Shown here in pieces: positions 8,361 through 18,900 of a stretch of DNA of 64,000 nucleotides; position 1 is the first letter of the stretch; the number at the start of each line of letters is the position of its first letter. Made by a program: the position numbers and the translations under genes. Under the pieces are notes generated by a model. That model saw only the letters and a list, made by a program, of their open reading frames with translations. It was not told the DNA's origin and searched no databases. The stretch comes from Candidatus Mycobacterium wuenschmannii. Lineage in GTDB: Bacteria > Actinomycetota > Actinomycetes > Mycobacteriales > Mycobacteriaceae. The stretch is taken from the NCBI RefSeq assembly GCF_030252325.1, contig NZ_CP126981.1, forward strand, positions 4,092,001-4,156,000, given 5' to 3'.

Positions 8361-8989
8361 TCGGCGGCCTCCTTGTAGTAGATGGCTCGGTAGAAGATGT
8401 TCGCCAGGGTGGCGATGCAGGCGTCGTCGTCGGTGTCGCCGGTCGGGCTGGTGAGTTGCAGGTAGCAGAATTGATTCAACATCGCGACGATCGCCACCGC
8501 GATCAGCTGGGGATCGTCGTCGCGACAATAGCCGTCCGCCTGGGCGCGCCGCACCGTCTCGGTGATGAACGACGTTGGGATCGAGCAGATTTCGGCCCAG
8601 TGGTGGGCGAAGTCCTCGTTGATCATCGCCAACTGCGACACGCTGATCATTTCCGCGAGTCGGTGCTTGTAGGTCTGCCAGTGCGCCGCGGCGGCCTGAT
8701 GAGCACGCTCTCGCGTCGAGAGGCCGTGCTGGGTGACCGGTTTCGCGCGTTCACCGACCTCGTCACGAAAGCGCAGGGCCCACTCGCGGACCATCGCCTC
8801 TTTTGAGTCGTAGTAGTTGTAGAACGACGCCGTCGACCGGCCCGCCTCGGCGGCGATGTCGGCGATCGTGGTGGCCAGGAAACCCTTGCGCGCGATCACC
8901 GTTCGCGCGGCGGCGTCGATGGCGGCCTGGGTGCGACGGCCGCGGCTGGTGGGGAGTGGGGTACGACGCTGCTCAGACACGGTCGACAC
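8357..8989 (-). CDS. TetR-family transcriptional regulator (Rv0273c-like)
   Basis: 210 residues. The N-terminal TetR helix-turn-helix covers about 20-65, with the signature TTIADIAAEAGRSTASFYNYYDSKEAMV. The C-terminal ligand domain is not recognised. It is the first gene of the operon with the hydrolase and hydroxyacid dehydrogenase, and is divergent from the glyoxalase-fold gene. A likely operator lies in the 124-base gap. Autoregulation and control of both flanking units is inferred from this arrangement. Confidence 0.85.
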   Translation of the reverse strand: MSTVSEQRRTPLPTSRGRRTQAAIDAAARTVIARKGFLATTIADIAAEAGRSTASFYNYYDSKEAMVREWALRFRDEVGERAKPVTQHGLSTRERAHQAAAAHWQTYKHRLAEMISVSQLAMINEDFAHHWAEICSIPTSFITETVRRAQADGYCRDDDPQLIAVAIVAMLNQFCYLQLTSPTGDTDDDACIATLANIFYRAIYYKEAAE

Positions 8990-9056
8990 CGGTGGGCCTC
9001 CTTCGTCGTGACCTGTGGATCCCCTCGATCCTGGGAACGGCGGTTTCCTGGAATAG

Positions 9057-9080
9057 ACCTGAATCTGATGTTAGGTTCAG
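9057..9080. promoter_or_regulatory. Candidate TetR operator in divergent promoter region
   Basis: Inverted repeat ACCTGAA...TTAGGTTCAG: the CTGAA arm at 9059-9063 pairs with TTCAG at 9076-9080. It lies 34 bases before the glyoxalase-fold start and within the TetR divergent promoter region. Confidence 0.4.
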
Positions 9081-9113
9081 TTTCTGATCTCCGCCACGGA
9101 ATGGGAGTCGGGG

Positions 9114-9686
9114 ATGATCAAGCCGCGCAACCACAACGCCGAATTCGAGCTCGGGGGCATCAACCACGTCGCGCTGGTGTGTGCGGACATGGCCCGCACC
9201 GTGGACTTCTACTCGGGCATTCTCGGCATGCCACTGATCAAGTCGCTCGACCTGCCGGGCGGCATCGGTCAGCACTTCTTCTTCGACGCGGGCAACGGTG
9301 ACTGCGTCGCATTCTTCTGGTTCGCCGAGGCCCCCGACCGGGTGCCGGGCATCTCCTCGCCCGCGGCGATCCCGGGCATCGGCGAAATCACCAGCGCCGT
9401 CAGCACCATGAATCACTTGGCATTTCACGTGCCTGCCGACAAGTTCGACACGTATCGGCAGCGGCTCAAGGACAAGGGCGTGCGGGTGGGGCCGGTGCTC
9501 AATCACGACGAGAGCGACCGGCAGGTCGCCGCCACCGTGCACCCCGGGGTCTACGTGCGCTCGTTCTACTTTCAGGACCCCGACGGCATCACCCTCGAGT
9601 TCGCCTGCTGGGTCAAGGAATTCAGCGCCGACGATGCGCGGACGGTACCCAGGACGTCGGCTGACCGCCGCGTTCCGGTCAGTTAG
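9114..9686 (+). CDS. VOC-superfamily (glyoxalase/dioxygenase fold) protein (Rv0274-like)
   Basis: 190 residues with two beta-alpha-beta-beta-beta modules. INHVALVCADMARTVDFYSGILGMPLI starts the first and MNHLAFHVPADKFDTYRQRL the second. FYFQDPDGITLEFACW closes the fold with the usual C-terminal Glu metal ligand. Metal ligands would be His in NHVAL, His in NHLAF and Glu in TLEFA. Members include extradiol dioxygenases, glyoxalases and fosfomycin-resistance enzymes; the reaction cannot be chosen from sequence. Homologous in position and length to Rv0274 (193 aa). It overlaps the convergent TetR gene by four bases. Confidence 0.8.
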   Translation: MIKPRNHNAEFELGGINHVALVCADMARTVDFYSGILGMPLIKSLDLPGGIGQHFFFDAGNGDCVAFFWFAEAPDRVPGISSPAAIPGIGEITSAVSTMNHLAFHVPADKFDTYRQRLKDKGVRVGPVLNHDESDRQVAATVHPGVYVRSFYFQDPDGITLEFACWVKEFSADDARTVPRTSADRRVPVS

Positions 9687-10321
9687 TCGCGGTACAGCTT
9701 CGGGTCGGCGAGTCCCTCGAGCAGTGACGCGAGGTGGTCGACCAGCTGCTCATGGTCGAGCCGGACGTCGCCGGCCAGCCACGCGCCGATCGTCTGCCCC
9801 ACCCCGCCGACCACAAAGTGCGCGGCGGCCTTGATCCGGTCGTTCTCCGGCACCCGCAGCGCGTTCTCGACGTACTGGCCGGACAGCATCGCGAACAGCG
9901 CGCTGGATTCCACCCGCTTGCGGACCAGCACGGCGTTGGCCGGTTGCGCGCTGAACAGCAGCCGCCCGACCCGGGGGTCGCCTCCGACCGTGCGGACGAC
10001 GTTGGCCATACCGGCTCGCAGTTGCTCCTCCTGCGGCGCCGCGGCCACCGCCGCCTGGGTGGTGGTGGCCAACTCGGCGATCACCCAGTCGAACACCGCC
10101 GCGACGAATTCGTCCTTGTCGGTGAAGCTTTCGTAGAAGTAGCGCGCCGCCAGGCCGGCCTGCCGGCAGACCGCGCGCACCGTTACGTCGGCCGACTCCT
10201 CGCCACCGAGCAGGTCCAACCCCGCCGTCAGGAGGCCGGCTCGTCGACCCGCCAGCCGATCAGCCGCGTCGACGCCGCGATACGGTCGCGCGCTTGTCGG
10301 GGCCGAACGCATAAATCCCAT
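9683..10321 (-). CDS. TetR-family transcriptional regulator (Rv0275c-like)
   Basis: 212 residues. The helix-turn-helix segment VTVRAVCRQAGLAARYFYESFTDKDEFVAAVF lies at about 45-78. It is divergent from the MpaB-type gene (71-base gap), which it may control. The ligand is unknown. Confidence 0.85.
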   Translation of the reverse strand: MGFMRSAPTSARPYRGVDAADRLAGRRAGLLTAGLDLLGGEESADVTVRAVCRQAGLAARYFYESFTDKDEFVAAVFDWVIAELATTTQAAVAAAPQEEQLRAGMANVVRTVGGDPRVGRLLFSAQPANAVLVRKRVESSALFAMLSGQYVENALRVPENDRIKAAAHFVVGGVGQTIGAWLAGDVRLDHEQLVDHLASLLEGLADPKLYRD

Positions 10322-10392
10322 CTTGACATCGGTCGACGCCGCGCTGCAATATCAGGAAACACACGTTCTCAGATTTGGCGGGCAGGTGAGCG

Positions 10393-11280
10393 ATGACGGT
10401 CAGCGAACCCATCAGGCATGTGGAGCGGGCGGTCAGCGCGCCCCCGCTCAGCCGGCCGAAGCGCACGCCGCAACTCGACGACACGTTGATGGGCATGGCG
10501 CTGCTGCTCGGCCCGGCCAACGTGATCATGCAGCTGGCCCGGCCGGGCGTCGGCTACGGCGTGATGGAGAGCCGGGTCGAGAGCGGGCGTATCGATCTGC
10601 ACCCGATCAAGCGGGCGCGCACCACCTTCACCTATCTCGCGGTCGCCATGGCGGGCAGCGACGACCAGAAGGCGGCATTTCGGCGCGCGGTGAATCGTGC
10701 GCACGCACAGGTGTATTCCACGCCGGACAGCCCCGTGCAATACAACGCGTTCGACGTCGACCTGCAACTGTGGGTGGCGGCCTGCCTGTACAAGGGCGGC
10801 GTGGATTTCTACCGCACGTTCATCGGAGAGATGGACGACGTCGACGCCGACCGGCATTACCAGGAAGCGGTGGTGCTCGGCTCCACGCTGCAGGTGCCGC
10901 CGGAGCGATGGCCCGCGGACCGGGCGGCGTTCGACCACTACTGGAACGAGCAACTCGACAAGGTCCACATCGACGACGCCGTCCGCAATTACCTGTATCC
11001 CATTGCGGTGGGCCGGATTCAGAAGTTGCGGCTGCCGGACGTGGTGCGTCGGCAACCGGAGAAACTCGGTCTGCTGCTCACCGCCGGCTTTCTGCCGCAG
11101 CGCTTCCGCGACGAGATGCAGTTCGCCTGGGACGCCCGCACGCAGCGGCGCTTCGATCGGGTTGTCGCCGTGCTGCGGGCGGTGAACAACGCGATGCCCA
11201 GCTTCGTCCAGCAGTTCCCGTTCAACCTCCTTCTGTGGGATCTGGATCGCCGCATCAAAGCCGGACGCCCGCTGGTGTAG
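10393..11280 (+). CDS. DUF2236 / MpaB-type oxygenase-like protein (Rv0276-like)
   Basis: 295 residues resembling the DUF2236 (ER-bound oxygenase MpaB / latex-clearing-protein-like) family. The N-terminal helix MALLLGPANVIMQLARPGVGYGV, then ARTTFTYLAVAMAG and the VNRAHAQV...YNAFDVDLQLWVAAC region carry the conserved Arg, Thr, His and Asp-Leu-W pattern. Family members bind b-type haem or act as oxygenases; activity is not established for Rv0276. Most likely monocistronic and controlled by the divergent TetR. Confidence 0.7.
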   Translation: MTVSEPIRHVERAVSAPPLSRPKRTPQLDDTLMGMALLLGPANVIMQLARPGVGYGVMESRVESGRIDLHPIKRARTTFTYLAVAMAGSDDQKAAFRRAVNRAHAQVYSTPDSPVQYNAFDVDLQLWVAACLYKGGVDFYRTFIGEMDDVDADRHYQEAVVLGSTLQVPPERWPADRAAFDHYWNEQLDKVHIDDAVRNYLYPIAVGRIQKLRLPDVVRRQPEKLGLLLTAGFLPQRFRDEMQFAWDARTQRRFDRVVAVLRAVNNAMPSFVQQFPFNLLLWDLDRRIKAGRPLV

Positions 11281-11400
11281 TGCGCGATACCCCCTACCGG
11301 GTCGGGGTCTTGTCTCTACGACGCAATGTCGTATTCAATGCCGTCGTGGCCGAATTGGACGACGCGGGCGCGCAGGTGAGCGCGCGTAGGGTCGGTTGCC

Positions 11401-12306
11401 GTGCGTACTGAAGACGACAACTGGGACATCACTACAAGCGTCGGTTCGACCGCGTTGTTCGTGGCCACCGCCCGAGCGTTGGAGGCGCAGAAACCCGATC
11501 CGCTCGCGGTCGATGCGTTCGCCGGGATTTTCTGTCACGCGGTCGGTGGTTCCGCCGCCGACGTGCTCGACGGCAAGGACCCCGAGCATCAACTGAAGAC
11601 CGCGGACTTCGGCGAGAATTTCGTCAACTTCCAGGGCGCCCGCACCAAATTCTTCGACAACTATTTCCTGCAGGCTGCCGAAGCCGGCGTCCGGCAGGTG
11701 GTGATCCTGGCCGCGGGCCTGGACTCGCGGGCCTACCGATTGCCCTGGCCGGACGGGACGACGATCTTCGAACTCGACCAGCCTCAGGTTCTCGACTTCA
11801 AGCGCGAAGTGCTCGCCAAGGAGGGCGCCACCCCCAACGCTGATCGGCGCGAGATCGCCATCGACCTGCGTGAGGATTGGCCGCAGGCATTGCGTGACAG
11901 CGGTTTCGACGCGTCACAGCCGTCGGCGTGGATCGCCGAGGGCTTGTTGATCTATCTACCGGCGGCCGCCCAGGAACAGCTGTTCACTGGCATCGACGCG
12001 TTGGCGAGTTCGGGCAGTCACGTCGCGGTCGAGGACGGTGCGCCGATGCCGGCCGAGGCGTTCGATGCGGCTGTCGCGGCGGAGCGCGCCGCGCAGGCCG
12101 AGGGGGATGAGCGGCTGTTCTTCCAGCTGATCTACAACGAGCGGCACGCCCCCGCCGAGGACTGGTTCGACGAGCACGGCTGGAACGCGGTCGCGACTCC
12201 GCTGGGCGATTACCTGACCGAGGTGGGTCGGCCGGTGCCCGCGCCCGATACCGAGGCCGGACCGATGATCGCCCGCAACACTTTGGTCAGGGCCGTGAAG
12301 AGATGA
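11401..12306 (+). CDS. SAM-dependent methyltransferase, LCMT/PPM-like mycobacterial family (Rv0281-like)
   Basis: 301 residues, beginning with GTG and the family N-terminus [25 protein letters not shown]. Motif I for SAM binding is [18 protein letters not shown] (about 100-117), followed by [13 protein letters not shown] and the acidic motif [11 protein letters not shown]. This is the mycobacterial 'putative SAM-dependent methyltransferase' family; substrates are mostly unknown, and some members are proposed to act on leucine carboxylates or phenolics. In M. tuberculosis its homologue Rv0281 also precedes ESX-3. The ESX-3 promoter region starts directly after it. Confidence 0.85.
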   Translation: MRTEDDNWDITTSVGSTALFVATARALEAQKPDPLAVDAFAGIFCHAVGGSAADVLDGKDPEHQLKTADFGENFVNFQGARTKFFDNYFLQAAEAGVRQVVILAAGLDSRAYRLPWPDGTTIFELDQPQVLDFKREVLAKEGATPNADRREIAIDLREDWPQALRDSGFDASQPSAWIAEGLLIYLPAAAQEQLFTGIDALASSGSHVAVEDGAPMPAEAFDAAVAAERAAQAEGDERLFFQLIYNERHAPAEDWFDEHGWNAVATPLGDYLTEVGRPVPAPDTEAGPMIARNTLVRAVKR

Positions 12307-12332
12307 GGACACGATGCCGTACAGTCCTCTGC

Positions 12333-12353
12333 TAATGACACTCATTTTCATTA
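12333..12353. promoter_or_regulatory. Zur box upstream of ESX-3
   Basis: The 21-base site begins TAATGACACTC and ends ATTTTCATTA. It matches the mycobacterial Zur consensus (TAATGAAAATC followed by ATTTTCATTA, recalled from the literature) at 19 of 21 positions, differing only at positions 7 and 9. It lies about 225 bases before the eccA3 start. ESX-3 is known to be Zur-repressed in M. tuberculosis, so zinc control here is a firm prediction. Confidence 0.8.
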
Positions 12354-12511
12354 AGCCTGGTGCGGGAGGCGGCGGGGAGACGATTAGTCTCGTCGCGGCC
12401 AAAAGGCCCTGCCGGAACTCGGACACGCGGCTTGACGTGCGGCGCTTGGGCTTTGGCAGCCGAGTGATCGAGGCCACGCATCCTGCGAATACGTGCGTCT
12501 CGACACCCAGC

Positions 12512-12551
12512 TTATGCAATGCTAACTTCGCCGAAGTTAGCTTAGGCAACA
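12512..12551. promoter_or_regulatory. IdeR-like iron-box cluster upstream of eccA3
   Basis: A perfect 10-1-10 palindrome, GCTAACTTCG-C-CGAAGTTAGC, covers 12521-12541. On its left flank, the 19 bases 12512-12530 match the IdeR consensus TWAGGTWAGSCTWACCTWA at about 13 positions. On the right, 12533-12551 read on the minus strand matches about 11. Two opposed, overlapping weak iron boxes are consistent with IdeR repression of ESX-3. The site is 26 bases before the eccA3 start. Confidence 0.6.
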
Positions 12552-12576
12552 CTACGTCCGAAGGGGAGACTGAGGC

Positions 12577-14418
12577 GTGGAAACCGCTGAATCCGGCGTG
12601 ATCGCCACCCGGCCGAACACGGCCCGGGTGGACGACGATGTGGCGAGCCGATTCGCGACTTGTTCGCGGGCGCTGGGGCTGACCATCTACGACCGCACGC
12701 GGCCGGCCGACCTGGCCGCGGCCCGATCCGGGTTCACCGGCCTGGTGCGGATCGCCCACGACCAAGCCGACGCCTGGGTCGGCCTGGCTGCCGCCGGTGA
12801 CACCTCCCTTCAAGTCCTGGAAGCGATTTCACGCAATAGCGGTACCGCCGGGGTGTTGCAACGCCAGGTGGAACTGTCGCCGGGCGCGTTGGGGTTCCGC
12901 TACGACTCCGGGCTGTACCTGAAGTTCCGTGCCACCGAGCCAGACGACTTCCATCTCGCCTACGCCGCGGCGTTGGCCGGCGCGGGACGGTTTGCCGAGG
13001 CGCACGACCTGGTGACGGCTGTCGGGCGGCGTAAGCCGAGCTCGCACGAGGCGCGCTGGGTGGCTGCGACGATTCACTACCGCGCCGAGCGGTGGGCCGA
13101 CGTGGTCAAACTGCTGTCGCCCGTGGTCAACGACGCCACGCTGGACGAGCGCTACGCGCACGCCGCGAAGATCGCGCTGGGGATCTCGCTCGCGCGGCTC
13201 GGGATGTTTGCTGCGGCGCTCGCGTACCTCGAGGAGCCGGAGGGTCCGGTAGCGGTCGCGGCGGTGGACGGGGCGCTGGCCCGCGCGCTGTCGCTGCGGG
13301 CCGACGGCGACGAGGACACCGCCCGCGAGGTGCTGCAGGACCTCTACGCGGCCAACCCGGAGAACGCGCAGGTCGAAGAGGCGCTGACGGACACCAGCTT
13401 CGGCATCGTGCCGACCACGTCGGACCGCATCGACGCGCGCTCCGACCCGTGGGACGTCGGCACCGAGCCGCAGCCCGGCGACTTCGTCGACCCGGGCGCG
13501 CAGGAGCGCAAGGCCGAGTTGCTGTCGGAGGCCGAGCGTGAGCTCGACGAGTTCATCGGCCTGGAGAAGGTCAAGGATCAGGTCGCCCGACTCAAGAGCG
13601 CGGTGGCGATGGAGCTGGTGCGCAAGGAGCGTGGCCTCGAGGTCGCGCAGCGCACCCACCACCTGGTCTTCACCGGCCCGCCCGGAACCGGTAAGACCAC
13701 GATCGCGCGTGTCGTCGCCAAAATCTATTGCGGCCTAGGCCTTTTGAAGAAAGAGAACATCAAAGAGGTGCACCGCGCCGACCTGATCGGTCAGCACATC
13801 GGTGAGACCGAGGCCAAGACGAACGCCATCATCGACAGCGCTCTGGACGGCGTGCTGTTCCTGGACGAGGCGTACGCGTTGGTCGCCACCGGCGCCAAGA
13901 ACGACTTCGGCCTGGTGGCCATCGACACGCTGCTGGCCCGGATGGAGAACGACCGCGACCGGTTGGTGGTCATCATCGCCGGGTATCGCGCCGACCTCGA
14001 CCGGTTCCTGGACACGAACCAGGGTCTGCGGTCCCGTTTCACCCGGACCATCGACTTCCCGTCGTACCAGCCGTCCGAGCTGATCGAGATCGCCAACTTC
14101 ATGGCGACCCGGCGCGACAGCGCATTCGACCGCCAGGCGCTCGACGACCTGGAAGCCTTGTTCGCTCACATGGCCAGCACGACGAAGGCCGACTCGGTGG
14201 GTGTGGAACGCCGGGGCCTCGACATCGCCGGTAACGGTCGATTCGTTCGTAACGTCGTCGAAAAGTCGGAAGAGGAACGGGAATTCCGGTTGGACCACTC
14301 CGAACACGCCAAGACCGGCGAATTCACCGATGAGGAGCTCGTGACGATCACCGCCGCCGACGTGGCTAACACCGTGCCGCCGTTGCTGGAAGGCCTGCGG
14401 CTGGAGATGCCCGCATGA
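12577..14418 (+). CDS. eccA3: ESX-3 AAA+ ATPase EccA3
   Basis: 613 residues, typical for EccA (CbxX/CfqX AAA+ family). The N-terminal half (about 1-290) is the TPR-like domain. The C-terminal AAA+ domain has Walker A GPPGTGKTT (about 367), Walker B GVLFLDEAYAL (about 425) and a downstream LRSRFTRTIDFPSY sensor region. EccA is cytosolic and is thought to recycle or disassemble PE-PPE-EspG complexes at the secretion channel. Start GTG is chosen because AAGGGGAG at 12561-12568 gives good spacing. The gene overlaps eccB3 by four bases (ATGA). Expected to be repressed by Zur and IdeR through the upstream boxes. Confidence 0.97.
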   Translation: METAESGVIATRPNTARVDDDVASRFATCSRALGLTIYDRTRPADLAAARSGFTGLVRIAHDQADAWVGLAAAGDTSLQVLEAISRNSGTAGVLQRQVELSPGALGFRYDSGLYLKFRATEPDDFHLAYAAALAGAGRFAEAHDLVTAVGRRKPSSHEARWVAATIHYRAERWADVVKLLSPVVNDATLDERYAHAAKIALGISLARLGMFAAALAYLEEPEGPVAVAAVDGALARALSLRADGDEDTAREVLQDLYAANPENAQVEEALTDTSFGIVPTTSDRIDARSDPWDVGTEPQPGDFVDPGAQERKAELLSEAERELDEFIGLEKVKDQVARLKSAVAMELVRKERGLEVAQRTHHLVFTGPPGTGKTTIARVVAKIYCGLGLLKKENIKEVHRADLIGQHIGETEAKTNAIIDSALDGVLFLDEAYALVATGAKNDFGLVAIDTLLARMENDRDRLVVIIAGYRADLDRFLDTNQGLRSRFTRTIDFPSYQPSELIEIANFMATRRDSAFDRQALDDLEALFAHMASTTKADSVGVERRGLDIAGNGRFVRNVVEKSEEEREFRLDHSEHAKTGEFTDEELVTITAADVANTVPPLLEGLRLEMPA

Positions 14419-15977
14419 CCAACCCTGAAAACGGCGACGACCGGCGGTCGTTCGCCTCGCGCACACCGGTGAACGACAACCCGGACAAGGTTGTCTACCG
14501 CCGTGGCTTCGTCACCCGCCACCAGGTCACCGGTTGGCGATTTGTCATGCGCCGCATCGCATCTGGTGTGGCGCTGCACGACACCCGGATGCTCGTCGAC
14601 CCGCTGCGCAGCCAGACCCGTGCGGTGCTGATGGGCGTCGTCGTGCTGGTCACCGCGCTAGTCGGCTGCTTCGTCTTCTCGCTGATCCGGCCGAACGGGT
14701 CGGTGGCCAACAACGCGATCCTGGCCGACCGGTCGACCGCCGCGCTGTACGTACGCGTGGGGGATGAACTGCATCCGGTGCTCAACCTGGCTTCGGCCCG
14801 GCTGATCGCCGGCAAGCCGGCCAACCCGACACAGGTGAAAAGCACTGAGCTGGACAAGTTTCCGCTCGGTAACTTGATCGGCATCCCCGGTGCGCCGCAA
14901 CGGATGGTGCAGAACACCCGCAAGGACGCCGACTGGACGGTGTGCGACGCGGCGACCGGTACCGCCGCGGGCGTCACGGTGATCGCGGGTGCCCCGGAGA
15001 CCAGCGGCGCGCGCGCCGCCGCGGTGGACGCGGGCAAGGCCATTCTGGCCAGCAACTCCGGCAGCGCGTGGCTGCTGTGGGAAGGACGCCGCAGCCGGAT
15101 CGACCCCGCTGACCACGCGGTGACCGGTGCCCTCGGACTGGGCACCGACATTCACGCGCCGCGGCCGATCGCGGCGGGCCTGTTCAACGCCATTCCCGAG
15201 TCGCCGCCGCTGGCCGCCCCCGTCATTCCCGACGCCGGCACACCGGCCCGTTTCCCGGTCCCGGCGCCGATCGGCGGTGTCGTGGAATCACATGGCTTGG
15301 AGGGCAATTCGACCAACTACTACGCGGTTCTGCCGGACGGACTGCAGCAGATTTCACCCGTGCTGGCCGCGATCCTGCGCAACGCCAACTCCTACGGTCT
15401 GGACCAGCCGCCGCGCTTGAGTGCTGACAAGGTGGCCAAGCTGCCCGTGTCACGGCAACTGGACACCAGCCGCTATCCGGAGCAACGCGTCAGCCTGCTC
15501 GACGCGACACACGATCCGGTCACCTGCGCGCATTGGAGCAAGGCCGCCGGCGCTAGCACGAATTCGCTGACGCTGCTTGCCGGTTCGGCGCTGCCGATTC
15601 CCGACTCGGTGCACACCGCCGACTTGGTCAGTGCCGGCGTCGACGGCGCCGCCAGCCGGGTGGCGATCGCCCCGGGGTCCGGCTACTTCGCGCAGACCGT
15701 CGGCCATAGCCCGTCGTCGCCGGCGGCCGGTTCGCTGTTCTGGATCTCCGACACCGGCGTTCGCTACGGCATCGACAACGAGGCCGGCGTCACCGGAAAC
15801 GCGAAAACCGCTGATGCGCTTGGCCTTACCCAGCCTGCAACCCCCGCACCGTGGTCCGTCCTGTCATTGTTCGCGCGGGGGCCCGCGCTGTCGCGCGCCG
15901 ATGCGCTGCTGGCCCACGACGGGGTGGCAGCCGACTTACGACCTGGTCGCGTCAAAGCCGAAGGGCAAAATCGATGA
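14415..15977 (+). CDS. eccB3: ESX-3 membrane core component EccB3
   Basis: 520 residues. A cytosolic N-terminus (about 1-72, including [20 protein letters not shown]) is followed by a single membrane segment ([21 protein letters not shown], about 74-95). A large periplasmic repeat domain follows. EccB forms the periplasmic part of the EccBCDE membrane complex. Two periplasmic cysteines (WTVCDAATG and PVTCAHWSK) could form the disulfide seen in the family. It overlaps eccA3 and eccC3 by four bases at each end. Confidence 0.97.
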   Translation: MTNPENGDDRRSFASRTPVNDNPDKVVYRRGFVTRHQVTGWRFVMRRIASGVALHDTRMLVDPLRSQTRAVLMGVVVLVTALVGCFVFSLIRPNGSVANNAILADRSTAALYVRVGDELHPVLNLASARLIAGKPANPTQVKSTELDKFPLGNLIGIPGAPQRMVQNTRKDADWTVCDAATGTAAGVTVIAGAPETSGARAAAVDAGKAILASNSGSAWLLWEGRRSRIDPADHAVTGALGLGTDIHAPRPIAAGLFNAIPESPPLAAPVIPDAGTPARFPVPAPIGGVVESHGLEGNSTNYYAVLPDGLQQISPVLAAILRNANSYGLDQPPRLSADKVAKLPVSRQLDTSRYPEQRVSLLDATHDPVTCAHWSKAAGASTNSLTLLAGSALPIPDSVHTADLVSAGVDGAASRVAIAPGSGYFAQTVGHSPSSPAAGSLFWISDTGVRYGIDNEAGVTGNAKTADALGLTQPATPAPWSVLSLFARGPALSRADALLAHDGVAADLRPGRVKAEGQNR

Positions 15978-18900
15978 GCCGCTTGATCTTCGAGGCACGC
16001 CGCCGGCTGCCCTCGCCGGTGACCCGCAAGGGCAGCATCAGCATCGAGGCACCGCCGGAACTGCCGCGGGTGATTCCGCCGTCGCTGCTGCGCCGCGCGC
16101 TGCCAGTGGTGATCGTGTTGCTGATCGTGGGGATGATCGTCGCGATGGTCGCCACCGGAATGCGGCTCATCTCGCCGCAGACATTGTTCTTCCCGTTCGT
16201 GCTGCTGCTGGCGGCCACGGCGTTCTTCCGTGGGGGCGACAACAAGTCGCGCACCGAGGAAGTCGATGCCGAGCGCGCCGACTACCTGCGTTATCTCTCG
16301 GTGGTGCGAGACAACATCCGCGCCCAGGCCACCGCGCAGCGCGCAGCGGCGCAATGGTCGCATCCCGAACCGGCCGACCTGGCCGCGATCCCCGGATCGC
16401 GGCGGCAGTGGGAGCGCGATCCGCAGGACGGCGACTTCCTGGTAGTACGCGCCGGCATCCATTCGGCGGCACTGGATACCGCACTGCGGGTCAACGACAC
16501 CGCCGACGAGGTCGACCTGGAGCCGGTGTCGCACAGCGCATTACGCAGCCTGCTCGACACCCAGCGCACCGTTCGCGACGTCCCGACCGGAATCGACCTG
16601 ACCAAGCTGTCACGGGTCACCGTGCTCGGCGACGACGACGAGGTCCGCGGCGCGCTGCGGGCCTGGGTTGCGCAGGCCGTCACCTGGCATGACCCGACCG
16701 TGCTCGGCGTAGCGGTCGCCACGCCCGACATCGAGGCGTCGGACTGGTCGTGGGTCAAATGGCTTCCGCACGTGGACATCCCGGCCGAGGCGGACGGAGT
16801 GGGCCCGGCCCGCTACCTGTCGGCCAAGCCGGACGAACTGGCCGCGCTGCTCGGCCCGGCGCTTTCCGACCGTCCGGCGTTTACCGGTGGGCCGTCGGAT
16901 GCGTTGCGGCACTTGCTGATCATCGTCGACGACCCGGACTTCGACCTGGCTGCTTCGCCGCTGGCGGCGGGGCGGGCCGGTGTCACCGTCGTCTACCGCT
17001 CGAGCACCCCTCCGCACCGTGAGCAGTACTCGGATCCGGAGCGGCCGATCCTGCGGGTCAGCGACGGCGCGATCGAGCGCTGGCAGACCGGCGGCTGGCA
17101 GGGCTACATCGACCATGCCGACTCGCTCGGCGTCGACGACGCGGTGCACGTCGCGCGCCGGCTGTCGCGCTGGGACTCCAACCCGACGCACAGCGGCCTG
17201 CAGTCCACGGCGACCCGCGGCGCGACATTCACCACGCTGCTGGGCATTTCGGACGCGTCTCGACTCGACGTGCCCACCATGTGGGCGCCGCGGCATCGCG
17301 ACGAGGAGTTGCGGGTGCCGATCGGCGTGACGGCCACCGGCGAGCCGCTGATGTTCGATCTCAAGGACGAGGCCGAGGGCGGCATGGGGCCGCACGGCCT
17401 GATGATCGGTATGACCGGTGCCGGCAAGTCGCAGACCCTGATGTCGATTCTGTTGTCGCTGTTGACGACTCACTCAGCGGACCGGTTGATCGTAATCTAC
17501 GCCGACTTCAAGGGTGAGGCCGGCGCGGACATCTTCCGCAACTTCCCCCAGGTCGTGGCGGTGATCTCCAACATGGCTGAGAAGAAGTCGCTGGCGGACC
17601 GGTTCGCCGACACCCTGCGTGGCGAGGTGGCCCGACGCGAGACCTTGCTGCGGGAGGCCGGCCGCAAGGTGCAGGGCAGCGCCTTCAACTCGGTGACCGA
17701 GTACGAGAATGCCGTCGCCGCGGGGCACGACCTGCCGCCGATCCCGACGCTGTTCGTGGTCGCCGACGAGTTCACCTTGATGCTCGCCGACCACCCCGAG
17801 TACGCGGAACTGTTCGACTACGTCGCCCGCAAAGGTCGCTCGTTCCGGATCCACATCCTGTTCGCGTCGCAGACGCTGGATGTCGGCAAGATCAAGGACA
17901 TCGACAAGAACACCTCGTACCGCATCGGTCTGAAGGTGGCCAGTCCGGCGGTGTCGCGGTCGATCATCGGCGTCGAGGACGCGTACCACATCGAGGCGGG
18001 CAAGGAGCACAAGGGCGTCGGCTTCCTGGTGCCCGCGCCAGGCGCCGCGCCGATCAAGTTCCGCAGCACCTACGTCGACGGCATCTACGACCCGCCGCAG
18101 ACACCGAAAACGCTTGTGGTGCACTCCGTTCCGGAGCCGAAGCTGTTCACCGCCGGCAGGGTCGAACCAGACCAGACCACGGTGATCGCCAAGAACGGTC
18201 ACGACGAGCCGATCGCGCCGTCGCGCAAGCTGATCTCCACCATCGGCGATCAGCTGGCCCGCTTCGGCCCCCGTGCCCCGGAGCTGTGGCTGCCGCCGCT
18301 CGACGAGGTCATCCCGCTGAGCGCCGCGTTGGCGCGTGCGTCGGTGCCGCGCGGCGAATGGCGTTGGCCGCTGGGCGAAATCGACCGGCCGTTCCAGATG
18401 CGCCGCGACTCACTGGTGTTCGACGCGCGGTCCTCGGCCGGCAACCTGCTGATCCACGGTGGTGCGAAGTCCGGTAAATCGACTGCGCTGCAGACATTCA
18501 TCCTGTCGGCGGCCAGCCTGCACTCGCCGCGCGAGGTGAGCTTCTACTGCCTCGACTACGGCGGCGGGCAGCTGCGCGGCCTGGAGGACCTGGCACACGT
18601 CGGCAGCGTCGCGTCGTCGCTGGAGCCCGAGCGCATCCGTCGCACCTTCGGCGAGCTGGAGCAGCTGCTGCGGTCCCGTCAGGAACGGGAAGTCTTCCGC
18701 GACAAGCAGGGCCCCGACGACGGGCTGGGCCAGGTGTTCCTGGTCATCGACAACCTGTACGCGTTCAGCCGTGACAACACCGACCAGTTCAACACGCGAA
18801 ACCCGTTGCTGAGCAAGGTGACCGAGCTGGTCAACGTCGGCCTGGCCTACGGCATCCATGTCGTGGTGACGACTCCGAGCTGGCTCGAGGTGCCGCTGGC

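Noticed and set aside
12314..12601. 95-codon plus-strand frame just before eccA3
   Set aside because: It runs through the Zur and IdeR operators and overlaps the eccA3 start; no RBS or domain supports it.
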